In this document: one piece after another, positions 50,291-60,515 of the stretch
Position numbering within the stretch: position 1 is the first letter of the stretch
Layout: each line of letters opens with the position of its first letter
Assembly: GCA_043801445.1 (NCBI GenBank)
Contig: JAZDMB010000046.1
Span: 1 to 64,000 of the forward strand
DNA length: 64,000 nt
Origin: JAZDFP01 sp043801445
GTDB taxonomy: Bacteria > Planctomycetota > MHYJ01 > JACQXL01
Direction: 5' to 3'
The notes under the pieces: generated by a model
Database searches by the model: none
What the model was told of the DNA's origin: nothing
What the model saw: the letters and a program-made list of their open reading frames with translations, nothing else
Position numbers and translations under genes: made by a program

Positions 50291-53146
50291 TTATTTTATA
50301 CAGACAGACATCACTTCTTTTAAGGTTGTAAATCCTTTTATAACTTTTTCAATGCCATCTTGTTTTAGTGTTATCATTCCTTCTTTTATCGCTACTGCTC
50401 CTAAGTCTGCCGGTGTCGGTTTTTTGTGTATCATCGATTTGATTGCGTCACTTGATACAAGAAGTTCATAAATGCCCATTCTGCCCCGATATCCTCTGTT
50501 ATTACAGTTCTGGCATCCGTCTTCTTTAGGTCTGAATAACATCAAATCACTTGAATATTTAAACTCCGAATCAAATAATGAATTATTCCCATATTCGCTT
50601 CTTATTATGTCAAATTCTTCCTTGGTAGGATGGTATTCTTCTTTACATTTAGGGCAGAGCGTTCTCAGGAGTCTTTGGGCAAGTATTCCAAGCAGAGCAT
50701 CAGCAAAAGAGAATGGGTCTATGCCCATTTCAAGTAAACGTGTAACAGTTTCCGGAGCGTTATTTGTATGCAGGGTGCTGAATACAAGATGGCCGGTCAG
50801 AGACGCTTCCACACCCGTAGAGGTGGTTTCCAAATCACGCATTTCGCCGACCATAATGACATCGGGGTCGCCTCTGAGGAATGATTTCATTGCTCTTTCA
50901 AAGGTGAATCCTATCTTTGCGTGGGTCTGAACCTGACGCAGTTGGTATTGCGTTATTTCTACCGGGTCTTCTGCAGTCCAGATTTTCATATCAGGGGTAT
51001 TAATATGGCCCAGCGCGGAATGTAAAGTGGTGGTTTTGCCTGAGCCGGTCGGGCCTACTACCAGACAGATACCATAAGGTTTATCTAATATTGCTTTCAT
51101 TTTATCAAAGACTTTGGGGTTCATACCGAGTTTCTCTAAGGGGATAGGCTTGCTCGATGCCAATATTCTCATGACCACGTCTTCATTGCCTCCGACCGTG
51201 GGTATCGTGGCGATACGTAATTCGATATCCAATTTACCGAAGTTTTTAAATTTAATCTTACCGTCCTGGGGCAATCTTCGGTCGGATATATCGAGATTGG
51301 ACATAATTTTCAGGCGGGAAACTATCGCATTTTTATAGTGTTTTGGAATCTTCATGAGTTCCTGACATGAGCCGTCTATTCTGAGTCTGACGACAGTATC
51401 GCCATCGGTATAGGGCTCGATATGAATATCTGATGCCCGGCGCGCATAGCCCTGTTCTATTATCTGGTTAACCAACCGGACGATAGCTGAATCGTTTTCT
51501 TTTAATTCTTCCGGCGTGGCATCTTCTTTTGTCTGCTTGTCAATTTCGTCCTGTAATTCACCTAAAATCTCTTCGACATTTTCCGTAACAGGAGTGTCTG
51601 TCTTCGACACGCCATAGAAATGGTCGATGATTCTTATGATATCGTCTTTGGTGCTGACGCAGAATTTTATATTTGCTGATTTAAATTTATATTGGATGTT
51701 GTCCCTTTTAACGATATCCTTAGGGTCTTCCATAACAACCGTGATGGTATTATCTGCTTTGAAGATTGGAACCCATAGCTCGTTTTTTAGCGTTTCCAAG
51801 GTAAGGTCTTGAATCAATTCTACGGGAATCTGCATTTCCTGGTTAAAATTAATGAACTCTGTTCTAAAATAATAACCATAGCATTTCCCGATTTCTGCAG
51901 GTGAAAGATGATATTCTCCAATCAAGACATGTTCTGGCGAGTCGTTATTGTCTTTGGCTTTTTTCAATGCCTCATCAAGTTTTTCCTGAGAAATGAGATT
52001 GGCTGAAACAATAGCATCATATTTGCTGTGCTTGCCGACAATCCTTTTTTGCCTGCTCATAGCGATGCCCATTGTTGTTGCAATTTCTCTTGCTCCCTCT
52101 ATGTCTTTATCAGTAAAAAAAAGATTACTTTTCTTGTTTATTAATTCAATAACGCCGTTTACTTCTCCTCCAAAGATTAAAGGAAAGACAAGAATGTTCT
52201 TGGTGCGCTTATGAAATTTCTCATCCCAGCGCTTATCAAACCTGATTTCAGGGCTTATTTTTATGAGTTCAGAATCATTATAAACATCATCAATCTTCAG
52301 CATTTTATTGTTTTTGGCTGCAAATCCCGCAATGCTGTTGTTATCAAACCCTACTCTTATTTCCTCTATATCTTCCTGAACATGACTCTTGGCAACTAAT
52401 TCATTAGATGTTTTATCCAGCATATAGATGGTAATATTATCAATTTCGAAGAGTTTTTCCAAATCGTTTGAAATGGAAGGTAATATATCATCAAAATTTC
52501 CTGCGGAATGAATCTTATCGGTGATTCTTTTTATTTTCTTCTGATATTCTATTTCACGTTGGCTATCTTCAAATGATTTTATTTTATAAAGGTCCGGAGC
52601 CAGAGAATCTGCTATTTGCTGGAGAATTTGCACATCCTTATTGGGGAAGCCCTCGTCAACAGAGCCTTTATTATTTATAGCCTGAATAACACCCTGTATT
52701 TTTCCTTTTAATATTACAGGAATACAGATTACTTGTTTTGTTCTATATCCGGTCAGTTGGTCCCAACTGCGGTCAAAATGAAGTCCGGTATAATTCTGCT
52801 GTATTTCCGAGTTATCGTAAGCATCCTTAATGTTTACTACCTTAATATTTTTTGCCGCATATCCGGCGATACTATTGTTAGTTATAGGTATTGAAATAGC
52901 CTTGACCTCATTACCATCTTTTACTCTTGAGATGATAATATTATCCATTGTATCCACCACATAGATTGTCATACGGTCGGCATTAATTGTCTCTTTTGCC
53001 TTTAACGCAGTTCCTATTAAAAGGTCATTGAGATTATCTGCACCGCGTATAGTCTCCGTTACTTCTTTTATTGATGGCGATGCACCCGATGCAACAGCAA
53101 CGGTGGTACTTCCAGACTCCGATAATTTTTTGGAAAAGAGTCCCAT
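50291..53146 (-). CDS. GAF-GAF-PilB/GspE fusion ATPase
   Basis: 951 aa, far longer than the ~570 of PilB. Two GAF-type domains (about 40-190 and 215-365) share the segment NNSIAGFAAKN/NNSIAGYAAKN, YNDSELIK/YDNSEIQQ and a similar GVIQAINNKG/GVIELINKKS end, showing an internal duplication. An MshEN domain (about 380-510) and a full secretion ATPase (about 560-951) follow. The ATPase has Walker A GPTGSGKTTT near 702, MVGEMRDLETTS, HLVFSTLHTNNAPE and zinc Cys pairs CPKC...CQNC. It suggests pilus or secretion power gated by a small-molecule ligand such as a cyclic nucleotide. It converges on the pilB-pilT-DUF167 operon. Confidence 0.9.
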   Translation of the reverse strand: MGLFSKKLSESGSTTVAVASGASPSIKEVTETIRGADNLNDLLIGTALKAKETINADRMTIYVVDTMDNIIISRVKDGNEVKAISIPITNNSIAGYAAKNIKVVNIKDAYDNSEIQQNYTGLHFDRSWDQLTGYRTKQVICIPVILKGKIQGVIQAINNKGSVDEGFPNKDVQILQQIADSLAPDLYKIKSFEDSQREIEYQKKIKRITDKIHSAGNFDDILPSISNDLEKLFEIDNITIYMLDKTSNELVAKSHVQEDIEEIRVGFDNNSIAGFAAKNNKMLKIDDVYNDSELIKISPEIRFDKRWDEKFHKRTKNILVFPLIFGGEVNGVIELINKKSNLFFTDKDIEGAREIATTMGIAMSRQKRIVGKHSKYDAIVSANLISQEKLDEALKKAKDNNDSPEHVLIGEYHLSPAEIGKCYGYYFRTEFINFNQEMQIPVELIQDLTLETLKNELWVPIFKADNTITVVMEDPKDIVKRDNIQYKFKSANIKFCVSTKDDIIRIIDHFYGVSKTDTPVTENVEEILGELQDEIDKQTKEDATPEELKENDSAIVRLVNQIIEQGYARRASDIHIEPYTDGDTVVRLRIDGSCQELMKIPKHYKNAIVSRLKIMSNLDISDRRLPQDGKIKFKNFGKLDIELRIATIPTVGGNEDVVMRILASSKPIPLEKLGMNPKVFDKMKAILDKPYGICLVVGPTGSGKTTTLHSALGHINTPDMKIWTAEDPVEITQYQLRQVQTHAKIGFTFERAMKSFLRGDPDVIMVGEMRDLETTSTGVEASLTGHLVFSTLHTNNAPETVTRLLEMGIDPFSFADALLGILAQRLLRTLCPKCKEEYHPTKEEFDIIRSEYGNNSLFDSEFKYSSDLMLFRPKEDGCQNCNNRGYRGRMGIYELLVSSDAIKSMIHKKPTPADLGAVAIKEGMITLKQDGIEKVIKGFTTLKEVMSVCIK

Positions 53147-53445
53147 ATTTACATCCTTTATTACCCCTTGCGGGGCTTCTTCAATGAAGCTCGCCCTATT
53201 AGGGATTTACCCATTACTAAACTTTTTAATTGCAGATATCCCGGTAGTGATTGTATTAAATATATTAATAATATATACAAAAAATACAATAAATTAAACA
53301 CAAATTACATTAACACAGCCCGTAAGGGATAGGTGCTGAGTTAGAGCATAATTAGTTAATACGGTAATAAAGTTGCCCCCTAACATAGTCCCGTTAGGAA
53401 TACCTAACAGCCCGTACGGGGTATCCAGTCAGGAATAAGATAAAA
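53147..53445. other. Gene-free stretch with short palindromes
   Basis: AT-rich. Contains ACCCCTTGCGGGGCTTC (about 53163-53179), AGCCCGTAAGGGATAGG (about 53318-53333), TAGTCCCGTTAGGAATACC and AGCCCGTACGGGGTATCC (about 53410-53427). These are variants of a short CCGTAAGGG/CCGTACGGG palindrome class also seen near 28650 and 42470. No gene seen. Confidence 0.5.
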
Positions 53446-54543
53446 TTATTTACCACCTTGCTTTTCGCTTTTACTTTTAAGTTGGTCAATAACCACTAAT
53501 TCCTTTACAGGAGTTCCATCGCTCCATTTACCCATATAACGTTGTTGTGAGGTATTACCCAGAGCATACTCACTGTCCTTCCCGTAAAAAGCACAGTTGG
53601 TCAAGGCATCAAAAAGCTTCCAGTAGGCATAATAATCCAAGGCATTTACATTTGGTGAATGTCGTGGACTACCACTGAATCCAATAGGTGAGAAATGGTT
53701 TGCAACCAGGGCTGGCTTACCGTAATAATCCGATACAACTATCACGAGGTTTTTATTCTCGGCTGGAATCAGGGTGCTCTCCTCTAATATCTTTTTGGCA
53801 TCATTATCACCTACCACTCTGTCATTGTCACCGACTACGTTAAGCATCAAGGTAGAAGATGATATCTTACTCAGTTCTGCTAATTCAATTACTGTAGTTG
53901 CCCCAGGCTGAACTATCATAATAGCCTTAGGCTCTGGTAATCTTTCTGATTTAGCTAATGCGGCTATGTTCGCAGTAATAATTCCACCCATAGAATGCCC
54001 CACCATACCAAACCTGTCCAGTTCAGGTGATATATGTCCTTCTCCTTGAAGACGCTTGATAGCATCTTTTATGGCATTAATAGCGTTTGGAATAAATAGT
54101 TTTGGCTGGGTCTGTAAATCAGCCTGATAACGGGGAAAAACAACGATATTACCTTTCTTAACAAGATGTTCAATCCAAGCTCCGTAAATTTTCGGATTCA
54201 TCCCGCCCCAGCCATGATTGAATACTATCAATGGGGCTGATTTTAACGTAGGTGACATAGGTTCAAATATCCAGTATTGGTCATCACCTTCCCCATAAAC
54301 GTTTTCCATTACTCCGGAATGGGAATAATTTGTGCCTCCGGGACCAGATACGGGTTGTTCGGGTGGTTTGGGCGTTTCTTTTTCTCGCCCAGCAGGGCGA
54401 GACTCGCCAGCGGCAGGGGCTGCAGATAGTTTGTCTTGTGCAAATATGACTATGCCACCTGCCCGAACTGGCATCTGGTCAGGCGGTAAAGAAACCAACA
54501 AAATTACGGTCAATATTCCCATACAGACATTTTTTATTTTCAT
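53446..54543 (-). CDS. Secreted alpha/beta hydrolase
   Basis: 365 aa from the chosen ATG. Catalytic nucleophile in GMVGHSMGGIITAN, oxyanion region VFNHGWGGMNPK, likely Asp in VVGDNDRVVGDNDA and His in LVANHFSP. It resembles dienelactone-hydrolase or PET-hydrolase-like esterases; substrate unknown. The N-terminus has a signal-like helix (KNVCMGILTVILLVSL), immediately followed by PPDQMPVRAGG, encoded by a REP palindrome (54457-54486), and by APAAGESRPAGREKE from another short repeat. Several in-frame ATGs exist up to 54573; none has a Shine-Dalgarno, so the start is uncertain. Confidence 0.75.
   Translation of the reverse strand: MKIKNVCMGILTVILLVSLPPDQMPVRAGGIVIFAQDKLSAAPAAGESRPAGREKETPKPPEQPVSGPGGTNYSHSGVMENVYGEGDDQYWIFEPMSPTLKSAPLIVFNHGWGGMNPKIYGAWIEHLVKKGNIVVFPRYQADLQTQPKLFIPNAINAIKDAIKRLQGEGHISPELDRFGMVGHSMGGIITANIAALAKSERLPEPKAIMIVQPGATTVIELAELSKISSSTLMLNVVGDNDRVVGDNDAKKILEESTLIPAENKNLVIVVSDYYGKPALVANHFSPIGFSGSPRHSPNVNALDYYAYWKLFDALTNCAFYGKDSEYALGNTSQQRYMGKWSDGTPVKELVVIDQLKSKSEKQGGK
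54457..54486. repeat. REP-like palindrome inside the hydrolase signal region
   Basis: ACCTGCCCGAACTGG...TCTGGTCAGGCGGT, a copy of the CCTGCCCGAC/GTCAGGCGGG family translated in frame as PPDQMPVRAGG. Confidence 0.65.
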
Positions 54544-54688
54544 AATCATTCGCATTATTGATAGATATAACACTAAAATATTATTAATCGATTATTATCT
54601 GAATTCCAGACTATGCACTGCGCAACACTACGTATAACACGAGTCTGCTATTAGAACATAATAGTAAGCTTGCCGAACCATAGTTAGA

Positions 54689-54751
54689 GATGTCTCGCAA
54701 GGTTTCAGGGATGTCCTCGAATGGTTCGGGGATGTCCCAGAACGATTCACT
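54689..54751. repeat. Three-unit 21-bp minisatellite
   Basis: GATGTC recurs at 54689, 54710 and 54731, each followed by a C-rich then GGTTC/GATTC-containing remainder (GATGTCCTCGAATGGTTCGG). Same period as the array at 852-1048. Reading frame for reading frame the units resemble each other weakly (V-L-E-W-F-G-D here, V-I-H-W-V-P-W there). Confidence 0.6.
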
Positions 54752-54862
54752 GAGGGCGGTATGGCACTGAATAATTCGTCATCAGCGATGAACGATTGGG
54801 TTACCTACTTGGCATATATTAGCATAAAGCCCCAGTGGGATAAACTCCGGGCAAAGAAGCAT

Positions 54863-54922
54863 ACCCGCCTGACCGGCGCCCCGCCCGGATGGACATCCGT
54901 TCGGACGGGCAGTCGGGCAGGG
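54863..54922. repeat. Nested REP-like palindrome
   Basis: Outer arms ACCCGCCTGAC...GTCGGGCAGGG enclose an inner palindrome GCCCGGATGGACATCCGTTC...GGGC, as though one copy had inserted into another. Confidence 0.55.
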
Positions 54923-54947
54923 AGTAAAAATGCTCTATGCTTCCCCT

Positions 54948-57900
54948 TTATGGTCCTTCGTAACTCAAAACCCAGTCAGCCAAAGTCGGTGTTGCGGCCG
55001 TATCTGTTGTAGAAAAATTGGCTCTCAGTTTGATACTCGTAACACCGTTCAGAGCCGGATATGTTGCCAGGTTAGTACCGGACGAAACACCGGTAATCAG
55101 CACAGAATCGGAAGAATTTAAGACATCTACGGTAAATGTAGTACCTGTAGGTAAGGTGCTAGTATAGGTCAAGGCACCCCATGAAGAAACAGATACAGGA
55201 GCAATTATCGCAGAGGTATAGGTACCAATAGTAGTAGTTGTATAAGTCGCCGGAACATCAGCAAAGTTAACTGTTGGTTTACTGGCAAAGGTGCCACCAT
55301 ATTGGACATAGAGCCGACCAGCGCTACCTGCACCGCCATTATAGGCATAACTAACATTACGACATAGGCCACCACTTCCGGCGCTGGCATCGATACTACT
55401 CGTAGTCCCCAAATTTGAGATTTGATTAGCATAAATAATAATAGAGCCACCGGCACCGCCGCCACCAGGCCCATTGTTTGAATAGTGCGCATTTGCACCA
55501 GCGGTGCCAGCAGGAACAGGCGAACTATTTACTCCAGCAGTGCCATTACTTATAATAGAAGCCCCTGAAGCAATATTGAGTATATTTGCTCCGATAAAGA
55601 TAATACCACCGCCATTACCGCCATTGGCACCGTACGCACTTGAAACATTTGCAGCACCACCACCCACAGTAATACCACCACCGGCACCACCGCCGCCGCC
55701 TAAATAGGCACGGGTATTAAGCCCATTCGATGTTCCCCATCCATCATTTCCGCCGCCGCCACCATGGCCACCAGTGAATGGACTTGCAGAAGTCGAAGTT
55801 CCACCTGTGCCTCCAATAGTTCCACTAGGGTCTGGTGTTCCATTTGTACCACCAATACCATCAACTCCAACAGACGCATGACCGCCGCCACCACCCGAAC
55901 CACCAAGCCTATAATTAGTAAATGCAGTATAATACAAAGCACCGCCTCCGCCGCCACCACTCCCTGCTGCGCCTGCACCACCAGTATAAGTAGTCCCAGC
56001 ATTCACTCCGCCTCCGCCGCCGCCGCCCTGACCTGCATTACCATTAGCAGCATAAGTTCCACCTGAACCGCCTGTGCCATTATATGACTCTCCGCCAGGG
56101 GCATTGCTACCGTATGCTACCCCTGTCCCGCCTCTAAATCCTGAGCCCGTTGCATTGATTCCGTTAGCCACATTAACCTGAAGTGTGCCGGAGGCACGGA
56201 ATGCAATCACGCCGCCGGTAGTTCCATTCCAACCCGTGCAAATAATTGAGCCGCCGGTATTGATAGTTACATCAGTATAATTCGGGATGCGCTGGACCTG
56301 AACTCTACCGTTTCCTGTACCATCGTAAGCATAACTTAGATTAGAATCTACTGTCATAGAGGAGGTAGATAACCATGTAATTCTCTTAACTTCATATTGT
56401 CCAATTGCTGCAAGTTGGTCACCAGTTGCGCCTTTTATACGAATAATCATTATCTCATCACCCACGGCAAAGCCGGGGGTAGGTATTGCCACGCCGGAAG
56501 AAATAGTCAACTGACCGGATGCGACACTCAGATTAATCTGCCATAGCACACCGTCAGGCGCAGTGCGTCCGTTAAATCCATTGGTTACCACATTGATATT
56601 GAAACTGTTCGATAATACGATTAGCGGACCATCTGCACCGTTGCCGGAGTTAATACGGGCAAGCGCAATATCAGTCGCACCTGTAGCGGTTGGCGCACAA
56701 CTACTAAATGTACCTGTCGTAAAAGTGGTTTCTAACCAGTTACCAAGGGTCCGATTTACACCCACTGTTGTCCCGGCAGAGTTAGTCGCACTAATTCTGA
56801 AATAGTAAGGCACATTTGCAGAAAGACCTGTGATAGTATCGCTAATAACAACATTACTTGAACCGACTAATGACTGAACAGTAGTAGTAAAACCATAAGA
56901 AGAACTTAATCCCCATTGAAAAGAAGCATTGGTTGCCAAGCCATTTGGATTGACGATACCATTCACGAACGCAGAGGTATAGGTAGAAGTATAGGTCGCC
57001 GCTGTAGTTTCAACAACTGGTGCTCCGTTTGACGGACTATAAAAATTACTGTAACCCACTCCCCACTCAGACAAAATCGGTGTTGCACTGGTATTGATCG
57101 TTGAGAAATTACTTCGTAATCTAATACCGGTAACTCCGGTCAGCGAAGTCGGATAGTTATTTGAAAGGTCCGTCCCAGATGGGACAGCAGTAACTAACAA
57201 ATTATCAGAAGAATCCAAGACATCCACTGTAAATGTCGTATTTGTAGGCAGGGTGTTAGTAAATGTTAATATGCCCCACGAGGTTACTCCGGCTGGAGCG
57301 ATTACCGTTGAGGTATAGGTACCGGAAATAATGCAAGGTAGCGAGGTATCCGTCGTAGCCACAAGACCGGAATAGTTAGTAGATGAAAATGGAACGGTAC
57401 CGGAAAAAGAGACATATCGGGCATAAGTCCGACCACCACCACCTGCGCCACCATTATACAATAAATAAGTATTAGGACCAGGATTTCCACCACCATTACC
57501 GCCAATTGCGCTAACACTACCTAAATTTGATATGGAGTTAGCAAAAAGGATAACAGAGCCGCCGGCACCGCCACCACCACCGCCCCGGTAAATATCATAA
57601 TTATTACTATAACCACCAACCGCACCAACCGCACCGGCATTACCATTAGCCACAACAGATGCCGCTGAAGCAATATTGAGTACATTTGCTCCGATAAAGA
57701 TGATACCACCGCCGGGACCACCGGCACCACCGGTCACACTATACCCGTCAAGCTGATAACCACCGCCGCTGGCGCCGCCACCACCACCCATATATGCCCG
57801 CTGATTTAGTGTAGATGAATCTGTCCTGCCATCAGAACCACCGCCGCCACCGCCACCGGCATTACTATAACAAAAAATATTATTCCATGTGCCATTACCG

Positions 57901-60515
57901 CCAGCGCCACCAGAAGACACGGAACCAGTAGCGCCATTAGAAGAAGATGAAGCAGGATATCCACCGCCGTTTCCTGCAGAACCATTACCGCCGCCACCGC
58001 CACCACCACTATTACAAAAGTATATATAGGTGGTATAGAAACTACTACCACCATATGCCCCGCCACCGCCACCGCCACCATTTCCTATTGCGGCTGCCCC
58101 ACCATTAAAAACACTAGTAGCAATATTTGCCCCACCGCCGCCACCACCACCCTGTCCAACATTACCAACGGCATTATAAGTTCCACCACTGCCGCCAGTG
58201 CCGTTATATGATTCTCCACCAACGGCAACAACATTATATGCCTGACCACCTACTCCGCCTAAAAATCCTAAGCCCGTTGCATTGATTCCGTTAGCCACAT
58301 TGACTTGAACCGTGCCATTTGCCCTGAATGCAATCACACCAAAGGTAGTAGTTCCGTTCCATGTATTACAGATAATAGAGCCACTAGTATTGATAGTCAC
58401 ATTAGTATAATTCGGGACACGTTGAAGAACTACAAACTGATTTGAGGTGGTATTTCCAAGATTAGTATCATTGGCACCGTCACCATACCAATTGACCTTG
58501 TTAGCGGTAAATGTAACAATCCATGGCGAACTAGTAGTAACAGATAAGACTCTAAGGAATTCGTAGTTACCGACATTGGGATAAACCGTAGATATTCCTT
58601 TTAGATTGATTAAGATTACCTCATCACCCACGGCAAAAGTGTTAGTGGGTATAGTGGTTACAAGGGTTGCAGTATTTGTGCCGAGTGCTGAGACGCGAGA
58701 GTTCCAGCCATCAGCCGGTGTTCTGGTCTGAGATTTGGTTACGTTGGCTTGATTATTTGCCACGTTAAGGTTAAATGTTCCTGCAACAGTTACTGAACCA
58801 TCTGTACCGGTGCCATAGTCAATACGAGAAAGTGTAACATCAGCCGCACCTGTAGTTGATGCAGTATTTAAAAATGTGCCGGTTGTAAAAGTTGTTTCGA
58901 ACCAATTCCCGAATGTCTGATATTTAGTAATTGTTTCCCCGGCAGAGTTAGTCGCTCTGAGTCTGAAGAAATAAGTCCTGTTTTCAGAAAAACCTGTGAT
59001 AGCAGCATTAATAATAACATCACTTGTGCCACTGCCTAAAAGCTGTAAATCAGTATTATTGCCATAAGATGTGCTTAAACCCCATTCGAAATAGGCAGTG
59101 GTTGCCAATCCGTTAGGATTAACAGTGCCGTTTAATCTGGCTGAAATACAAGTAATATTGTCCGCCGTATTAATAACGCAGGTTGGCGGTGCCGGTGTGG
59201 TGGTAAATGTCAGATTACCTCCCAAGCTTGTCCCGGCAGTAGAAGTTGCGGCAACCCTGAAATTATATAGCGTATTTGTAGAAAGACCGGTTGCTGTATA
59301 TGAAACCGCAACACTCGTAGTACCGTTGCTGATAAACTGTGAATCAGTTGTTACTGAATACGAAGTATTCAGGCCATACTCGAAATATACATATGTGTCA
59401 AGCCCGTTAGGAATAACCGTGCCGTTTAATCTGGCTGAGCCATAAGAAATATTATCGGCCGGGTCAGTAATGCAGGTCGGCGCTGAACCGGACGTATTAC
59501 CGGTAGTAAGAGTTAGATTATCCCCATAGGTTGTTCCGAAACTATTGGTTCCGCTGACCCTGAAATTATACACTGAATTTGATGTTAATCCCGATATATT
59601 AGCTGAGACCGTAAGACTAATCGCCCCGCTGCCTATTGACTGTGAAGTTGTGGTATTCTCATATGAAGTAGTTGAACCATGATTGAAAAAGGCATTTGTA
59701 CTAATTCCATTAGGATTAACCGTGCCGTTTAATGTGGCTGAATTAGTAGTGATATTGGTAGCAGGTTTAGTGACACATGTTGGTACCGGTGGTGCTGTGG
59801 TGGTAAATGTCCGATTAGTTCCATAGGTTATTCCGGCAAAACTGGTTGCGACAATCCTGAAATTATATTGTGTATTTTCCGTTAATCCTCCTATATCAGT
59901 ATTAATCAGAACAATATTTGTTCCGCTACCGACGGCCAAAGAAGTTGTGGTTACAGTATAAGAAGTAGTCAAACCATACTGAAAATAGGCAGATGTAGCA
60001 ATGCCATTAGGAATGACACTACCATATAATCTGGCTGAGTTATAAGTAATATTAGTAGCAGGATTAGTGACACAGGTCGGTGGTGTTCCTGCAGTAATAA
60101 AAGTCTGATTTGCCCCATTGTATGTAATACCGTTTCTGGTTGCCTTGATTCTGAAGTTATAGGCTGTATTGGCTGCTAATCCCGTCAGGTTAACAGAGAC
60201 ATTGATAGCGCTTGTGCCGGAGCCAATAAATTGATAACCGGTGTTGGAGCCATATGATAAAGTTAGACCATACTCAAAATATACATTAGTATCAGCACCA
60301 TTAGGGTTAACCGTGCCGTTTAATATAGCAGAAGACTGAACGATATTAGTGGCTGGATTGGTAGTAATTGAGATTGGTCCGAGGCTACTACTTCCGCTAT
60401 CACTAATGCTTCCACCGCCGGAGTCGCCGCTGCCACCACAGCCGCCATAATTAAAGACAACAACAAATGCTACAATAAATATAAATGATGCAATCTTTAT
60501 CCATACTTTATTCAT
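54948..60515 (-). CDS. Giant Fn3-like / glycine-rich surface lipoprotein
   Basis: 1855 aa. Lipobox-like GGC at residues ~25-27 followed by a Gly/Ser tether. Five Fn3-like repeats (about 45-500) share the pattern NPATNI..NSA.LNGTVNPNG..T and YGLTTSY. A composite unit then occurs twice: a beta-rich segment (LSRIDYGTGTDGSVTVAGTF), a glycine-rich sheet domain (about 755-1032 and 1468-1732, with GGGGGGG runs), and a closing module (FTVDVLDSSDNLL ... GIRLRSNFSTI). Probably a cell-surface adhesin or fibre. AAGGAG precedes the ATG. The glycine-rich DNA is GC-skewed and repetitive relative to neighbours. Confidence 0.85.
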   Translation of the reverse strand: MNKVWIKIASFIFIVAFVVVFNYGGCGGSGDSGGGSISDSGSSSLGPISITTNPATNIVQSSAILNGTVNPNGADTNVYFEYGLTLSYGSNTGYQFIGSGTSAINVSVNLTGLAANTAYNFRIKATRNGITYNGANQTFITAGTPPTCVTNPATNITYNSARLYGSVIPNGIATSAYFQYGLTTSYTVTTTSLAVGSGTNIVLINTDIGGLTENTQYNFRIVATSFAGITYGTNRTFTTTAPPVPTCVTKPATNITTNSATLNGTVNPNGISTNAFFNHGSTTSYENTTTSQSIGSGAISLTVSANISGLTSNSVYNFRVSGTNSFGTTYGDNLTLTTGNTSGSAPTCITDPADNISYGSARLNGTVIPNGLDTYVYFEYGLNTSYSVTTDSQFISNGTTSVAVSYTATGLSTNTLYNFRVAATSTAGTSLGGNLTFTTTPAPPTCVINTADNITCISARLNGTVNPNGLATTAYFEWGLSTSYGNNTDLQLLGSGTSDVIINAAITGFSENRTYFFRLRATNSAGETITKYQTFGNWFETTFTTGTFLNTASTTGAADVTLSRIDYGTGTDGSVTVAGTFNLNVANNQANVTKSQTRTPADGWNSRVSALGTNTATLVTTIPTNTFAVGDEVILINLKGISTVYPNVGNYEFLRVLSVTTSSPWIVTFTANKVNWYGDGANDTNLGNTTSNQFVVLQRVPNYTNVTINTSGSIICNTWNGTTTFGVIAFRANGTVQVNVANGINATGLGFLGGVGGQAYNVVAVGGESYNGTGGSGGTYNAVGNVGQGGGGGGGANIATSVFNGGAAAIGNGGGGGGGAYGGSSFYTTYIYFCNSGGGGGGGNGSAGNGGGYPASSSSNGATGSVSSGGAGGNGTWNNIFCYSNAGGGGGGGSDGRTDSSTLNQRAYMGGGGGASGGGYQLDGYSVTGGAGGPGGGIIFIGANVLNIASAASVVANGNAGAVGAVGGYSNNYDIYRGGGGGGAGGSVILFANSISNLGSVSAIGGNGGGNPGPNTYLLYNGGAGGGGRTYARYVSFSGTVPFSSTNYSGLVATTDTSLPCIISGTYTSTVIAPAGVTSWGILTFTNTLPTNTTFTVDVLDSSDNLLVTAVPSGTDLSNNYPTSLTGVTGIRLRSNFSTINTSATPILSEWGVGYSNFYSPSNGAPVVETTAATYTSTYTSAFVNGIVNPNGLATNASFQWGLSSSYGFTTTVQSLVGSSNVVISDTITGLSANVPYYFRISATNSAGTTVGVNRTLGNWLETTFTTGTFSSCAPTATGATDIALARINSGNGADGPLIVLSNSFNINVVTNGFNGRTAPDGVLWQINLSVASGQLTISSGVAIPTPGFAVGDEIMIIRIKGATGDQLAAIGQYEVKRITWLSTSSMTVDSNLSYAYDGTGNGRVQVQRIPNYTDVTINTGGSIICTGWNGTTGGVIAFRASGTLQVNVANGINATGSGFRGGTGVAYGSNAPGGESYNGTGGSGGTYAANGNAGQGGGGGGGVNAGTTYTGGAGAAGSGGGGGGALYYTAFTNYRLGGSGGGGGHASVGVDGIGGTNGTPDPSGTIGGTGGTSTSASPFTGGHGGGGGNDGWGTSNGLNTRAYLGGGGGAGGGITVGGGAANVSSAYGANGGNGGGIIFIGANILNIASGASIISNGTAGVNSSPVPAGTAGANAHYSNNGPGGGGAGGSIIIYANQISNLGTTSSIDASAGSGGLCRNVSYAYNGGAGSAGRLYVQYGGTFASKPTVNFADVPATYTTTTIGTYTSAIIAPVSVSSWGALTYTSTLPTGTTFTVDVLNSSDSVLITGVSSGTNLATYPALNGVTSIKLRANFSTTDTAATPTLADWVLSYEGP

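Larger units (their letters stand above)
54544..54947. other. Gene-free stretch with a second 21-bp minisatellite and nested REP
   Basis: Holds a three-unit 21-bp repeat (54689-54751), a GGGATAAACTCCGGGC repeat fragment (about 54838-54853) and a nested REP-like palindrome (54863-54922). An 83-codon plus-strand frame (54761-55012) runs through these repeats into the giant gene and is not credible. Confidence 0.55.
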
